Below, in pieces: positions 18,530 to 28,625 of a stretch of 64,000 bases of DNA. The notes beneath the pieces are model-generated. The model saw only the letters and a program-made list of their open reading frames with translations. It ran no database searches and was not told the DNA's origin. The position numbers and the translations under genes are program-made. The DNA comes from Massilia sp. METH4 (GTDB taxonomy: Bacteria; Pseudomonadota; Gammaproteobacteria; Burkholderiales; Burkholderiaceae_D), in assembly GCF_037094685.1 (NCBI RefSeq), contig NZ_CP146614.1, forward strand, positions 1,550,001 through 1,614,000. Direction: 5' to 3'. Positions within the stretch are counted from its first letter, which is position 1. The number at the start of each line of letters is the position of its first letter.

Positions 18530-19168
18530 TCAGGGATTCCAGTGGACGAAATTCTTGTACAGCTGCAGGCCGGCGGCCGCGCTCTTCTCCGGGTGGAACT
18601 GGGTGGCGAAGATATTGTCCCGCGCGATCACGCAGCAGAACGGCGCGCCGTAGACGGTCTCGCCCACGCTGTGCGCCGGATTTTCCGGCCGCGCGTAATA
18701 GCTGTGGACGAAATAGAAGTAGGCGTCGTCGGGAATATTCGCCCACATCGCGTGCGGGGCGGTCTGCTTCACCTTGTTCCAGCCGATCTGCGGCACTTTG
18801 AAGCGGGAGCCGTCTTCCTGCAATTGCCCGTCGAGCTGGAAGCGCACCACCTTGCCGGGGAACAGGCCCAGGCCTTCGGCATCGCGCTCCTCGCTGCGCT
18901 CGAGCAGCATCTGCTCGCCCACGCATACGCCCATCATGGGCTTGCTGGCGGCCGCGCGCATGAGCGCGTCGTGCACGCCCGATTCGCGCAGGTGGGTCAT
19001 ACAGTCGAGCATCGATCCCTGGCCGGGCAGGACGATGCGGTCGGCCGCGTCGATCTCGGCGGGCACGCCGGAGATCGACACGTCCGCTTCCGGCGCGACG
19101 GCACGCAGGGCCTGCGCAACGGAGCGCACGTTACCCATGCCGTAGTCAACTACAACGATTTTTTTCAT
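18530..19168 (-). CDS. hisH: Imidazole glycerol phosphate synthase glutaminase subunit
   Basis: HisH is the class I glutamine amidotransferase that supplies ammonia to HisF. It is 212 residues, starting [17 protein letters not shown]. The nucleophile lies in GVCVGEQML, a variant of the usual G-[IV]-C-L-G-x-Q motif, and [10 protein letters not shown] supplies the catalytic His and Glu. The ATG at 19168 is 20 bases after hisB; a longer frame overlaps hisB and is rejected. Confidence 0.96.
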   Translation of the reverse strand: MKKIVVVDYGMGNVRSVAQALRAVAPEADVSISGVPAEIDAADRIVLPGQGSMLDCMTHLRESGVHDALMRAAASKPMMGVCVGEQMLLERSEERDAEGLGLFPGKVVRFQLDGQLQEDGSRFKVPQIGWNKVKQTAPHAMWANIPDDAYFYFVHSYYARPENPAHSVGETVYGAPFCCVIARDNIFATQFHPEKSAAAGLQLYKNFVHWNP

Positions 19169-19188
19169 GGTCTGAAAGCCGATGGTTT

Positions 19189-19791
19189 TTACAGGCTTCC
19201 TTTGGTGGAGGGAATCGTGCCGGCCGCGCGCTCGTCGAGCTCGGCGGCCATGCGCAGCGCGCGCCCAAATGCTTTGAATACTGTCTCGCACTGGTGGTGG
19301 GCATTGGTGCCGCGCAGGTTGTCGATATGCAGCGTGATGCCGGCATGGTTGACGAAGCCGCGGAAGAATTCCAGCGTCAGGTCGACGTCGAACGTGCCGA
19401 TCATCGCGCGCGTAAATGGAATGTGGTATTCGATGCCCGGGCGGCCCGAGAAATCGATGACGACGCGCGACAGCGCTTCGTCCAGCGGCACATAGGCGTG
19501 GCCGTAGCGGCGGATGCCCTTGCGGTCGCCGATCGCCTTCGCCACCGCCATGCCCAGGGTGATGCCCACGTCTTCGACGGTGTGGTGGTTGTCGATATGC
19601 GTGTCGCCGACGGCCTTGACGTCCAGGTCGATCAGGCCGTGGCGGGCGATCTGGTCCAGCATGTGGTCCAGGAAGGGCACGCCGGTATCGAGCTTTTGCA
19701 CGCCGGTACCGTCCAGGTTCAGGGCGACGCGGATCTGCGTCTCGTTGGTGTTGCGGATTACTTCTGCAATGCGGGCTGCGGGCAAATTCAT
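19189..19791 (-). CDS. hisB: Imidazoleglycerol-phosphate dehydratase
   Basis: HisB dehydrates imidazole glycerol phosphate to imidazole acetol phosphate using a Mn cluster. It is the monofunctional 200-residue form, without the N-terminal histidinol-phosphatase domain of enterobacteria. Both metal motifs are present: HHTVEDVGI near residue 70 and [11 protein letters not shown] near residue 165. A separate histidinol phosphatase must be elsewhere, since none lies in this window. Confidence 0.97.
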   Translation of the reverse strand: MNLPAARIAEVIRNTNETQIRVALNLDGTGVQKLDTGVPFLDHMLDQIARHGLIDLDVKAVGDTHIDNHHTVEDVGITLGMAVAKAIGDRKGIRRYGHAYVPLDEALSRVVIDFSGRPGIEYHIPFTRAMIGTFDVDLTLEFFRGFVNHAGITLHIDNLRGTNAHHQCETVFKAFGRALRMAAELDERAAGTIPSTKGSL

Positions 19792-19849
19792 GGGGGAACT
19801 CAGGGTTAGGTGGGCGCCAACGGGGCTCGATGAGCGGTCAATACGGTTA

Positions 19850-20938
19850 TCAGCTCAGCGATGCTTTCAACGCTTCCAGGAAAGCGGCGTTCTCGTCCGG
19901 CGTGCTGACGGTCACGCGAAGACAGTTCGCCAGCACACTGTGCATTTTACTCAAATTTTTAATCAGAATTTTACGACTTACCAGTTTGGCATGGACGCTG
20001 TCGGCATCCGGCACGCGGATCGTGATGAAATTGGCCGCCGACGGGAACACCTGCACGCTTGGCAAGGCCGCCAGCGCCTCGGCCAGCGCGGCACGCTGCT
20101 CGCGCAGCAGCCGCGCCTGCTCGTTCAGGATCTCCACGTGGTCGAGCACGAACTCGGCCGCCGCCTGCGTCATCACGTTGACGTTGTAGGGCGGGCGCAC
20201 CTTCTCGAACTGCTCCAGCAGGGCCGGGTGCGCGCTCATGTAGCCGAGGCGGATGCCCGCCAGGCCCAGCTTGGACAGGGTGCGCATCACGATCAGGTTG
20301 TCGAACTCCGGCAGGCGCGGCATGAAGCTCTGCTGGGCGAACGGCTCATAGGCTTCGTCGACCACGACCAGGCCGCGCTCGCCCTGCGCGCGCAGGATCG
20401 CCTCGATGTCGGCCGCGTCGAACAGGTTGCCGGTCGGGTTGTTCGGGTAAGCCAGAAAGATCAGCGCCGGGCGGTGCGCCTCGATGGCCGCCAGCATGGC
20501 CGGCAGGTCGAGCGCCAGGTCCGTTTTCAGGGGCACGCCCACGAAATCCATGCCGGCCACCTGGGCCGAGCGCTGGAACATCACGAAGGCTGGCACCGGC
20601 GCCAGCATGACGGCGCGCCGGTCCTGCCATGCGCAGGTGGCGGCCATGATGGCGATCAGTTCGTCGGAACCGTTGCCCAGCAGGACATCGTAGCCGGCCG
20701 GGATGCCCAGCGTGGCGCGGATGCGCTCCTTCAGCGGGCCGTACGAGGCAGCCGGGTAACGGTTCAGCGCCACTTCGGCCAGGCGGTTGCCCAGCTCGCG
20801 GCGCAGGTCCTCCGGCAGCTGGTACGGGTTTTCCATCGCATCGAGCTTCACGAAGCCGCTCGCGTCCGGCACGTGGTAGCTCTTGTCGCTGCGCACGTCC
20901 GGGCGGATGGTGTTGCTGATCAGGCTGTCGAGGGACAT
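19850..20938 (-). CDS. hisC: Histidinol-phosphate aminotransferase
   Basis: A PLP-dependent class I/II aminotransferase (362 residues) converting imidazole acetol phosphate to histidinol phosphate. The PLP lysine is in [16 protein letters not shown]. Other hallmarks are [10 protein letters not shown] at the N-terminus, [10 protein letters not shown] for phosphate binding and YPNNPTGN. It follows the methyltransferase after only 20 bases, so it is probably on the same transcript even though that gene interrupts the pathway genes. Confidence 0.97.
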   Translation of the reverse strand: MSLDSLISNTIRPDVRSDKSYHVPDASGFVKLDAMENPYQLPEDLRRELGNRLAEVALNRYPAASYGPLKERIRATLGIPAGYDVLLGNGSDELIAIMAATCAWQDRRAVMLAPVPAFVMFQRSAQVAGMDFVGVPLKTDLALDLPAMLAAIEAHRPALIFLAYPNNPTGNLFDAADIEAILRAQGERGLVVVDEAYEPFAQQSFMPRLPEFDNLIVMRTLSKLGLAGIRLGYMSAHPALLEQFEKVRPPYNVNVMTQAAAEFVLDHVEILNEQARLLREQRAALAEALAALPSVQVFPSAANFITIRVPDADSVHAKLVSRKILIKNLSKMHSVLANCLRVTVSTPDENAAFLEALKASLS

Positions 20939-20958
20939 CTTTTTAACACTCCAATGCG

Positions 20959-22065
20959 TTATTCGGGGCTGTCGATTGCGGCAACAGCCTTTACTAAGGG
21001 TTTCCTGGCGGCACGCTTCCTGGGCGGCGCTGCTGGAAAACCGGGGTCAGACCCCTGCGGATCCAGGGCCGTGGGCTGTATCGCCGGAAAACCGGGGTCA
21101 GACCCCGGGATCGCGGCGCGGACCTTGGCGCGGCGGCGGGCCTTGGGGTCGGACCCCTGCGGATCCACCGCCGCTGGCTGCATCGCCGGAAAACCGGGGT
21201 CAGACCCCAGAACCACGGCGCGGACCTTGGCACGGCGGCGGGCCTTGGGGCCAGACCCCTGCGGATCGGCGGCCGCGGGCTGCGGATCCGCGGCCGCCGG
21301 CTCCGGGTCGGCGTCCAGTTGCTCCAGGCGTTCAGCCAGGATCCTGCAATAGTCGGGATTCAGTTCAAAGCCGGTGAAGTGGCGGCCCGTGTTGCGCGCC
21401 GCGACGGCGGTGGTGCCGCTGCCCATGAACAGGTCCAGCACCACGCCACCGGGCGGACACGATGCCTTGACCATCCGTTCGATGATCTCGAGCGGCTTTT
21501 GCGTGGGGTGATCGACCCGCTCCGCATGTTGCCTGTGCAGCCGCGATACGCTCCACAGGTCTTTCGGGTTGTAGCCCTGCTCCAGCCATTTGGCGCCCAC
21601 GAAGATGGAACGCGACCTGGCCTTCTTGGTCTCGGCGTCGTACGGGATGCGCACGGCGTCGAGGTCGAAATAGTAATCCTTGCGGCGCACGAAAAAGCCG
21701 ATGGTGTCGTGCACCGACGTGAAACTGCGCACCGTGCCGCCCATCGAGGGCACCCGGCGGTCCCAGATGATCTCGTTGATCATCGTCATCCGCCGTTTCA
21801 GCATCACGAAGATTTCCGGCGCCGAGCGCCACGTCGTGAACACATACAGGCTGCCGTTTTCCTTCAGCTTCGGCAGCGCGGCATCGACCCACTGTTCGGT
21901 CCACGCCAGGAATTCGTCCACCGATTTCTGGTCGGACGCATTGCCGTAATCCTTGCCCAGGTTGTACGGCGGGTCGGTCAGGATCAGGTCGATGGAACCG
22001 TCGGGGATGCGGTGCAGGCCTTCCAGCGCATCCTCGCAGAACACCCGATCTAGCCAGTCGCTCAT
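20959..22065 (-). CDS. Orphan DNA adenine/cytosine-N4 methyltransferase with 17-residue repeat tail
   Basis: A 368-residue site-specific DNA methyltransferase. DPPY (31-34) comes before the SAM-binding FMGSGTT (213-219), with about 180 residues between for target recognition; this order is the beta class, like CcrM or M.HinfI. The core ends near residue 250. Residues 269-345 are four to five in-frame 17-residue repeats, alternating [15 protein letters not shown] and GSDPGFPA, very basic and low in complexity, encoded by DNA palindromes. No restriction endonuclease is adjacent, so it is orphan. It starts inside the hisD stop (ATGA), so it is coupled to histidine genes. Target sequence cannot be read from the protein. 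Confidence 0.9.
   Translation of the reverse strand: MSDWLDRVFCEDALEGLHRIPDGSIDLILTDPPYNLGKDYGNASDQKSVDEFLAWTEQWVDAALPKLKENGSLYVFTTWRSAPEIFVMLKRRMTMINEIIWDRRVPSMGGTVRSFTSVHDTIGFFVRRKDYYFDLDAVRIPYDAETKKARSRSIFVGAKWLEQGYNPKDLWSVSRLHRQHAERVDHPTQKPLEIIERMVKASCPPGGVVLDLFMGSGTTAVAARNTGRHFTGFELNPDYCRILAERLEQLDADPEPAAADPQPAAADPQGSGPKARRRAKVRAVVLGSDPGFPAMQPAAVDPQGSDPKARRRAKVRAAIPGSDPGFPAIQPTALDPQGSDPGFPAAPPRKRAARKPLVKAVAAIDSPE
21043..21259. repeat. Five GGGGTCnGACCCC-type palindromes at exact 51-bp spacing inside a gene
   Basis: 13-bp palindromes begin at 21043, 21094, 21145, 21196 and 21247, each exactly 51 bp (17 codons) apart. The core is GGGGTCAGACCCC, with GGGGTCGGACCCC at 21145 and GGGGCCAGACCCC at 21247. 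Two sorts of 51-bp unit alternate, so the whole is a 102-bp tandem repeat. One unit has a GGAAAACC flank; the other has CTGCGGATC. The array encodes the tail of the his-operon methyltransferase without breaking its frame. Confidence 0.9.
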
Positions 22066-23378
22066 GATTTCAACCGCAGCTCCGCGCTGCGCGCATGCGC
22101 CTGCAAGCCTTCGCCGTACGCCAGCTCGGCCGCGATTTTACCAAGCGTCTGGGCGCCGGCTTCGCTGACCTGGATGACCGACGAGCGTTTCTGGAAGTCG
22201 TACACGCCCAAGGGCGACGAGAAGCGCGCCGTGCGCGACGTGGGCAGCACGTGATTCGGGCCGCAGCAGTAGTCGCCCAGCGATTCGGACGAGAAACGGC
22301 CCAGGAACATCGCGCCGGCGTGGCGGATCTTGTCGGCCCACTGCTGCGGCTCCTCGGCGGAGATCTCCAGGTGTTCGGCGGCGATGGCGTTGGCGATTTC
22401 GCACGCTTCTTCCATGTCGCGCACCTTGACCAGCGCGCCGCGGTCCGTCAGCGAAGTGCGGATGGTTTCCTGGCGCGGCATCGTCGGCAGCAGCTTCTGG
22501 ATGGATGCTTCCACTTTCGCGATGTACTCCGCGTCGGGGCACAGCAGGATCGCCTGCGCCAGCTCGTCGTGCTCGGCCTGCGAGAACAGGTCCATCGCCA
22601 CCCAGTCCGGGTCCGTGGTGCCGTCGCACACGACGAGGATCTCGGAAGGGCCGGCGATCATGTCGATGCCGACGGCGCCGAACACGCGGCGCTTGGCGGC
22701 GGCCACGTAGGCATTGCCGGGGCCGACGATTTTGTCGACCGGCTGGATCGTCTCGGTGCCGTAGGCCAGCGCGGCCACGGCTTGCGCGCCGCCGATGCCG
22801 ATCACGCGGTCCACGCCGGCGATCGCCGCGGCGGCCAGCACCATCTGGTTCTTCACGCCATCCGGTGTCGGCACCACCATCACGATCTCGCCCACGCCGG
22901 CCACCTTGGCCGGAATGGCGTTCATCAGCACGGAGGATGGGTATGCCGCCTTGCCACCCGGTACATAGATGCCCACGCGGTCCAGCGGCGTGATGCGCTG
23001 GCCGAGGATCGTGCCATCGGCCTCGGTGTACGTGAAGCCTTGCAGTTCCTGCTTCTGGCGCTCGTGGAACACACGGATGCGCTCGGCTGCCGTCTGCAGG
23101 GCGGCACGCTGCGCATCGGGCAGCGCGGCCAGCGCGGCGTCCAGCTCCTGCTGGCCGATCTCGAAGGCGCCAATGCCGGCCGCGCCGCCATGCGGGATGC
23201 GGTCGAACTTGTTGGTGTACTCGACCACCGCTTCGTCGCCGCGGGCACGCACCTGGGCGATGATCTCGGTGACGGCTTTTTCGATGGCGAAGTCGGTTTC
23301 CGCTTCGAACGCGAGCAGCGCGTCGAGCGTTTCCTGGAAATCGATGGCGGTGGAGTCGAGCTTGCGGATCTGGATCAT
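22062..23378 (-). CDS. hisD: Histidinol dehydrogenase
   Basis: HisD catalyses the last two NAD-dependent oxidations from histidinol to histidine. The 438-residue protein shows VYVPGG, VVPTPDG, the family signature stretch around [23 protein letters not shown], and GPNHVLPTS near the zinc site. It follows hisG after 23 bases. Its stop codon is shared with the start of a DNA methyltransferase instead of hisC, which is the oddity of this operon. Confidence 0.97.
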   Translation of the reverse strand: MIQIRKLDSTAIDFQETLDALLAFEAETDFAIEKAVTEIIAQVRARGDEAVVEYTNKFDRIPHGGAAGIGAFEIGQQELDAALAALPDAQRAALQTAAERIRVFHERQKQELQGFTYTEADGTILGQRITPLDRVGIYVPGGKAAYPSSVLMNAIPAKVAGVGEIVMVVPTPDGVKNQMVLAAAAIAGVDRVIGIGGAQAVAALAYGTETIQPVDKIVGPGNAYVAAAKRRVFGAVGIDMIAGPSEILVVCDGTTDPDWVAMDLFSQAEHDELAQAILLCPDAEYIAKVEASIQKLLPTMPRQETIRTSLTDRGALVKVRDMEEACEIANAIAAEHLEISAEEPQQWADKIRHAGAMFLGRFSSESLGDYCCGPNHVLPTSRTARFSSPLGVYDFQKRSSVIQVSEAGAQTLGKIAAELAYGEGLQAHARSAELRLKS

Positions 23379-23401
23379 GATGGCTGGCCTTACTTTCCTT
23401 G

Positions 23402-24079
23402 CTATGCTTTTTGCGAGGCCTTTTCGAACGCCTCGAGAATCGGTTGCAGGCGGGCGCGCTTCAGTTTCAGCGCGGCCTGGTTGACGACCAGGCGGGACGA
23501 GATATCCATGATCTCTTCGACTTCCACCAGGTTGTTGGCGCGCAGCGTGCTGCCGGTGCTGACCAGGTCGACGATCGCGTCGGACAGGCCGACCAGCGGC
23601 GCCAGCTCCATCGAGCCGTACAGCTTGATCAGGTCCACGTGCACGCCCTTGCTGGCAAAGTGCTGGCGCGCCATCTCGGTGAACTTGGTGGCCACGCGCA
23701 GGCGCGCGCCCTGGCGCACCGCGGTCTCGTAATCGAAGCCGGCCTTCACTGCCACCGACATGCGGCAGCGCGCGATGTTCAGGTCGATCGGCTGGTACAG
23801 GCCCTCGCCGCCGTGCTCGAACAGCACGTCCTTGCCGGCCACGCCGAAGTCGGCCGCGCCATGCTGCACATAAGTGGGCACATCGCTGGCGCGCACGATC
23901 AGCACGCGCACGCCGGGGTCGTTGGTCGGCAGGATCAGCTTGCGCGAGGTTTCCGGATTTTCCGTGACGGTGATGCCGGCCGCGGCCAGGAGGGGCAGCG
24001 TATCCTCGAAGATGCGGCCCTTGGACAGCGCGAGGATCAGTTGCGAGCGGTCGGTGGCCTGGGTTGGGAGCGTACTCAT
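23402..24079 (-). CDS. hisG: ATP phosphoribosyltransferase, short form
   Basis: HisG joins ATP and PRPP, the first committed step. At 225 residues it is the short form, which lacks the C-terminal regulatory domain and needs HisZ as partner in an octameric complex; hisZ is not in this window. [14 protein letters not shown] and the PRPP-binding region [14 protein letters not shown] are clear. It is the first histidine gene in transcription order, 16 bases after murA. Confidence 0.96.
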   Translation of the reverse strand: MSTLPTQATDRSQLILALSKGRIFEDTLPLLAAAGITVTENPETSRKLILPTNDPGVRVLIVRASDVPTYVQHGAADFGVAGKDVLFEHGGEGLYQPIDLNIARCRMSVAVKAGFDYETAVRQGARLRVATKFTEMARQHFASKGVHVDLIKLYGSMELAPLVGLSDAIVDLVSTGSTLRANNLVEVEEIMDISSRLVVNQAALKLKRARLQPILEAFEKASQKA

Positions 24080-24095
24080 GATAGTTGATGCGCGC

Positions 24096-25346
24096 TTATT
24101 TGACGCGGGTGATATTGGCGCCGACGGCGGAAAGCTTCACTTCCATGCGGTCGTAGCCACGGTCCAGATGGTAGATGCGATCGACCAGCGTTTCGCCCTT
24201 GGCGGCCAGGCCGGCAATCACCAGCGAGGCCGAGGCACGCAGGTCGGTGGCCATCACGGGCGCGCCGATCAGCTGCTGCACGCCGTCGATCCACGCGGTA
24301 TTGCCGTCGATGCGGATCTGCGCGCCCAGGCGGTTCATCTCCTGCACGTGCATGAAGCGGTTCTCGAAAATCGTCTCCGTCACGCTGGAATGCCCGCTGG
24401 CGATCGTGTTGACGGCCATGAACTGCGCCTGCATGTCGGTCGGGAAGCCCGGGTACTCGGTGGTGCGGAACGACACGGGCGCCGGGCGGCCATCCATCTG
24501 CGCGCGGATCCAGTCGTCGCCCACGGTCAGGCGCACGCCCATCTCGCGCAGCTTTTCCAGCGCCGCGTCGAGGATGTCGGTGCGCGTGTTGCGGATCGTG
24601 ATGTCGCCGCCGGCGGCCGCCACGGCGCACAGGAAGGTGGCCGCTTCGATGCGGTCCGAGATCACGGCGTGCGAGGCGCCGTTCAGCGCCGGCACTCCCT
24701 GGATCACCAGACGGCTCGTGCCGATACCGTCGATCTTCGCGCCCATGGAAACCAGGAGGTTGGCCAGGTCGGTCACTTCCGGCTCGCAGGCGGCGTTTTC
24801 CAGTACCGTTTCGCCTTCGGCCAGCGTGGCGGCCATCAGCAGGTTTTCCGTGCCCGTCACCGTGATCATGTCGGTGGTGATGCTGGTGCCCTTCAGTTTC
24901 TTCGCCTTGGCGTAGATGTAGCCGGCATCGATCGAGATCTCGGCGCCCAGCGCCTGCAAGCCCTTGATGTGCTGGTCGACTGGGCGCGAACCGATCGCGC
25001 AGCCGCCCGGCAAGGACACCTTGGCCTGGCCGAAGCGGGCCACCAGGGGACCCAGCACGAGGATCGAGGCGCGCATCGTCTTCACCAGGTCGTACGGCGC
25101 TTCGAGCTTGTTGATGGCCGCGCCGTTCAGCGTGACCTTGTCGCCATCCTGCTCGATTGCCAGGCCGGTCTGGCGCAGGAGCTTCAGCATCGTCGCCACG
25201 TCGTGCAGGTTCGGCACGTTCGACAGGCGCAGGTCGCCGGCCGTCAGCAGGCCCGCGCACAGGATGGGCAGCGCGGCATTCTTGGCGCCCGAGATCTGGA
25301 TGTCGCCGACCAGGCGCTTGCCACCGGTGATGAGCAGTTTATCCAT
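24096..25346 (-). CDS. murA: UDP-N-acetylglucosamine 1-carboxyvinyltransferase
   Basis: MurA transfers enolpyruvate from PEP to UDP-GlcNAc, the first step of peptidoglycan synthesis, and is the fosfomycin target. It is 416 residues with the start [27 protein letters not shown] (first residues given in part as typical), and the active-site cysteine is in [13 protein letters not shown]. It lies ten bases after bolA and 16 bases before hisG. Cell-wall and histidine genes therefore probably share a transcript. Confidence 0.97.
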   Translation of the reverse strand: MDKLLITGGKRLVGDIQISGAKNAALPILCAGLLTAGDLRLSNVPNLHDVATMLKLLRQTGLAIEQDGDKVTLNGAAINKLEAPYDLVKTMRASILVLGPLVARFGQAKVSLPGGCAIGSRPVDQHIKGLQALGAEISIDAGYIYAKAKKLKGTSITTDMITVTGTENLLMAATLAEGETVLENAACEPEVTDLANLLVSMGAKIDGIGTSRLVIQGVPALNGASHAVISDRIEAATFLCAVAAAGGDITIRNTRTDILDAALEKLREMGVRLTVGDDWIRAQMDGRPAPVSFRTTEYPGFPTDMQAQFMAVNTIASGHSSVTETIFENRFMHVQEMNRLGAQIRIDGNTAWIDGVQQLIGAPVMATDLRASASLVIAGLAAKGETLVDRIYHLDRGYDRMEVKLSAVGANITRVK

Positions 25347-25355
25347 CGATGTTCC

Positions 25356-25595
25356 TTATTTCGCCGCGAATTCTTCAGGGGTCAGCGTCTTCATCGACAG
25401 CGCGTGGATTTCCTCGCGCATGCGGTCGCCCAGCGCCGCGTAGACGATCTGGTGGCGCTGGATCGGGCGCTTGCCGGCGAATGCCTGCGAAACGATGACG
25501 GCGGTGAAGTGCTGGCCGTCGCCCTCCACTTCCAGGTGGGAGCATTCGAGGCCGGCGGCGATGTAGCCGTGGATTGCTTCGGGAGTCGTGGTCAT
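25356..25595 (-). CDS. BolA family protein
   Basis: A 79-residue BolA-fold protein. These proteins usually pair with monothiol glutaredoxins (one is encoded here at 49764-50087) through a bridging 2Fe-2S cluster. The conserved helix-turn segment reads FAGKRPIQRHQIVYAALGDRM, with the invariant histidine. It sits between the ABC-2 permease and murA, the usual place of the IbaG/YrbA type in proteobacteria, which suggests that subtype over BolA itself. Confidence 0.92.
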   Translation of the reverse strand: MTTTPEAIHGYIAAGLECSHLEVEGDGQHFTAVIVSQAFAGKRPIQRHQIVYAALGDRMREEIHALSMKTLTPEEFAAK

Positions 25596-25619
25596 GATCG
25601 GTACCTCTTTAGTGTCGGC

Positions 25620-26381
25620 TTAGTGTCGGAGCCTGTAGCCGCTCTTGAGCAGGCGGATGGCCAGCAGGGCAAGCACCACCAGGAAGGCGGAGACGATGCC
25701 CAGGCTGGTCCAGGGATTGATGTCGGACTGGCCGAAGAAGCCGTAGCGGAAGCCGTCGATCATGTAGAAGAACGGGTTCAGGTGCGACACGGTCAGCCAG
25801 AACGGCGGCAACGAGTGGATCGAATAGAACACGCCGGACAGGAAGGTGAGCGGCATGATCAGGAAGTTCTGGAAGGCGGCCAGCTGGTCGAATTTCTCGG
25901 CCCAGATGCCGGCGATGAGGCCCATCGTACCCAGGATCGCGGCGCCCAGCAGGGCGAACACGGCGATCCACAGCGGCCACGCGAACGACATGTGCGCGAA
26001 CCACGCGGTGGCGATGAATACGCCCAGGCCCACGACCAGGCCGCGCACCATGGCGGCGATCGTGTAGGCGGAGAAGATTTCCCAGTGCGACAGGGGTGTC
26101 AGCAGCACGAACACGAGGTTGCCGGTGATCTTCGACTGGATCAGCGACGACGACGAGTTGGCGAAGGCGTTCTGCAGCACGCTCATCATCACCAGGCCGG
26201 GAATCAGGAACGCGGTGTACGACACGCCTTCGTACACCTGCACGCGGCCTTCCAGCACGTGGCCGAAGATCAGCAGGTACAGCATGGCCGTGAGGATCGG
26301 CGCGGCGATCGTTTGCGTGGCCACCTTGTAGAAGCGCAGCGTTTCCTTGTACACCAGGGTGCGGAAGCCCGTCGAGATCAT
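25620..26381 (-). CDS. ABC-2 type transporter permease
   Basis: A 253-residue permease with about six hydrophobic segments and the ABC-2 signature around LNPFFYMIDGFRYGFFG. It is similar to YadH. With the ATPase encoded just upstream (four-base ATGA overlap) it forms an exporter; the substrate is unknown. The ATG at 26381 (MISTGFRTLVYKE) is chosen over a much longer frame that would run back through the ATPase gene. Confidence 0.92.
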   Translation of the reverse strand: MISTGFRTLVYKETLRFYKVATQTIAAPILTAMLYLLIFGHVLEGRVQVYEGVSYTAFLIPGLVMMSVLQNAFANSSSSLIQSKITGNLVFVLLTPLSHWEIFSAYTIAAMVRGLVVGLGVFIATAWFAHMSFAWPLWIAVFALLGAAILGTMGLIAGIWAEKFDQLAAFQNFLIMPLTFLSGVFYSIHSLPPFWLTVSHLNPFFYMIDGFRYGFFGQSDINPWTSLGIVSAFLVVLALLAIRLLKSGYRLRH

Positions 26382-27307
26382 TGCGGCGCACCTCCGCCGG
26401 TGATTTCGATGAAGATATCTTCCAGGTCGGCCTGCTGCAGCTGCATCTCGTCGATGACGGCGCCGCTCTCGCGCAGGCGGGCCAGGATGGTTTCCACTTC
26501 CATGTATTCGTTCACCTTCAGGGTGTACTTGCGCCCGGAATTTGGCAACTGAGCAACGGTTTCGGCGTGCAATACCAGGTGGCGCAGGTCCTGCGGCAGG
26601 TCGCCCTGCTTCAGGTGCAGGTTCAGCTGCGAGCCGGAGATGCGACGGATCAGCGAGGACATCGTGTCCAGCGCCACGACCTTGCCGAGCTTCATCATGG
26701 CGACGCGCTTGCACATGGCCTGCGCTTCTTCCAGGTAATGGGTGGTCAGCACGATGGTGTGGCCCTCGCGGTTCAGGCGCGAGATGAACTTCCACAGCGT
26801 CTGGCGCAGTTCCACGTCCACGCCGGCGGTCGGTTCGTCGAGCACGATGACGGGCGGCTTGTGCACCAGCGCCTGCGCCACCAGCACGCGGCGCTTCATG
26901 CCGCCGGACAGCGCGCGCATATTCGTGTCGGCCTTGTTCGTCAGGTCGAGGTTTTCCATCACCTCGTCGATCCACTTGTCGTTGTTCGGCAAGCCGAAGT
27001 AGCCCGATTGCAGCCGCAGCGTCTCGCGCACCGTGAAGAACGGGTCGAACACCAGTTCCTGCGGCACCACGCCCAGCTTCTTGCGGGCCTCGCGGAAGTC
27101 GGACACGACATCATGGCCGTGGATCGCCACACTCCCCGCATCGGCGCGGATCAGGCCGGCGATGATGGAAATGAGCGTGGTCTTGCCCGCGCCGTTGGGC
27201 CCGAGCAGCCCGAAAAACTCGCCTTCCTCGATCGAGAGCGACACGCCTCCCAGCGCCTGCAGCGATTGGTAGCGCTTTTGGACATTGCTGATGTGGATTG
27301 CTGTCAT
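26378..27307 (-). CDS. ABC transporter ATP-binding protein (YadG-like)
   Basis: A 309-residue ATPase. Walker A is GPNGAGKTT (about 35-43), the ABC signature is LSGGMKRR and Walker B is VIVLDEPTAGVD. After the nucleotide-binding domain is a C-terminal extension of about 80 residues, common in exporters that pair with a single ABC-2 permease. It is adjacent to the mla genes but separated from mlaB by 201 bases, so it may have its own promoter. Confidence 0.93.
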   Translation of the reverse strand: MTAIHISNVQKRYQSLQALGGVSLSIEEGEFFGLLGPNGAGKTTLISIIAGLIRADAGSVAIHGHDVVSDFREARKKLGVVPQELVFDPFFTVRETLRLQSGYFGLPNNDKWIDEVMENLDLTNKADTNMRALSGGMKRRVLVAQALVHKPPVIVLDEPTAGVDVELRQTLWKFISRLNREGHTIVLTTHYLEEAQAMCKRVAMMKLGKVVALDTMSSLIRRISGSQLNLHLKQGDLPQDLRHLVLHAETVAQLPNSGRKYTLKVNEYMEVETILARLRESGAVIDEMQLQQADLEDIFIEITGGGAPQ

Positions 27308-27508
27308 GCTTGGCTTGTTTGTTTTCTGTGCAACGGTGGCCGCTGCGCTGGCGATCCGGAACGCATGCCGGATGCGCGTGGTACCCCGCCTGGATCCGCT
27401 CCTGCGGGAGCTCGCGCCAATTTGGCAAGAGCAACGGTCAATTATATTGGAATTTCGACCCGATCATGCCCGGGCCGGCGGAAATACAGCGGAGGGGGGA
27501 GGCGGGGG

Positions 27509-27814
27509 TCAATGGTGATGCAGTTCGGCATCGGCGCCCTGGGGGGCGACGAGCGAGCAGACACCATACAGCTTCGTCAGGCTTTGCAGCATCGGCGGCA
27601 GGTTCACGAGGCGCAGCGTGACGCCGGCCGAGTGGGCGGCGCGCTGCCATGCCAGCATGACGGACACGGCGGCCGAATCCACCGCCACCACATTGCGCAT
27701 GTCGAATTCGGTCTGCCCCGCGCGCAGCGCGGCCAGGCCGTGTTCCAGCGCCGCCGTGGCGTTATCGACGGTCAGGGCGGTCAGGGACAGCATGTTGTTT
27801 GCGGAATTGGACAT
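27509..27814 (-). CDS. mlaB: STAS-domain lipid asymmetry protein MlaB
   Basis: A 101-residue STAS-domain protein. MlaB binds the MlaF ATPase and is needed for assembly and activity of the MlaFEDB inner-membrane complex. The conserved helix-loop DMRNVVAVDSAAVSVMLAW contains the STAS Asp-Ser region. It is the last mla gene, 47 bases after mlaC. The His-rich C-terminus (ELHHH) is a small curiosity. Confidence 0.88.
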   Translation of the reverse strand: MSNSANNMLSLTALTVDNATAALEHGLAALRAGQTEFDMRNVVAVDSAAVSVMLAWQRAAHSAGVTLRLVNLPPMLQSLTKLYGVCSLVAPQGADAELHHH

Positions 27815-27861
27815 GATGGGAGTCGAAAAGCGGGCCGGATGGATTCCCGGCCCCGTGGAGA

Positions 27862-28503
27862 TTACTTCTTGGCCGTTGCCAGCGGCTTGCTGGCCAGCTG
27901 CTTGTTCTTCGCGGCCAGCGTCTTGATCAGGCCATCGATGCCGCCCTTGCTGATCTCGGTGTTGAAGGTACCCTTGTAGGTTTCCACCAGCCAGGCGCCC
28001 AGCACGTTGATGTCGTAGATCTTCCAGCCGGCCGGGGTCTTGGCCACGCGGTAGTTCAGCAGGATCGGCTCGCGCGAGGTGTTCACCTGCGAGCGCACTT
28101 CGACTTCGGTGTCCGTGGCGTCGGCACGCAGCGGCTTGAACTCGATCGTTTCGTTACGCACCTGCGACAGGGCGCCCGAGTACGTGTAGATCAGCAGCGT
28201 GCGGAATTCGGCCGACAGCGCGCGCTTCTGCTCCGGCGTGGCCTCGCGCCAGTAACGGCCGGCGGCCAGCGCGGTCATGCGCTCGAAGTCCACGTAGGGC
28301 AGGATCTTCGTTTCCACCAGGTCCATCACCTTGCGGGTGTTGCCGGCCTGGATATCCTTGTCGGTCTTGGCGATTGTCAGCACGTCGGTGCTGATGCGCT
28401 TGACCAGCTGGTCCGGCGCTTCGTTCGCGTTTTGCGCCGCGGCGAAGCCGGTGGCGGCGAACGCGATCGTGGCGGTGGCGAGCAGTTGCTTGAGCAGTTT
28501 CAT
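27862..28503 (-). CDS. mlaC: Periplasmic phospholipid-binding protein MlaC
   Basis: MlaC ferries phospholipid between the outer-membrane MlaA complex and the inner-membrane MlaFEDB. The 213-residue protein has a cleavable signal peptide (about residues 1-23, ending AAQ) and the family pattern KVMDLVETKILPYVDFERMTALAAGRYW (in part). It lies 122 bases after mlaA. Confidence 0.95.
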   Translation of the reverse strand: MKLLKQLLATATIAFAATGFAAAQNANEAPDQLVKRISTDVLTIAKTDKDIQAGNTRKVMDLVETKILPYVDFERMTALAAGRYWREATPEQKRALSAEFRTLLIYTYSGALSQVRNETIEFKPLRADATDTEVEVRSQVNTSREPILLNYRVAKTPAGWKIYDINVLGAWLVETYKGTFNTEISKGGIDGLIKTLAAKNKQLASKPLATAKK

Positions 28504-28625
28504 GTGGTTTTGCCTATCTGGTTATACCGATGTTCGTTACAGGGTACGGCTGGCGGCGTTGCGCAGCCGGTCGGGGCATTATACCCACGGCCGGCCAGGC
28601 CCGCGCCGCGCTGGCCGCGGCCCTG

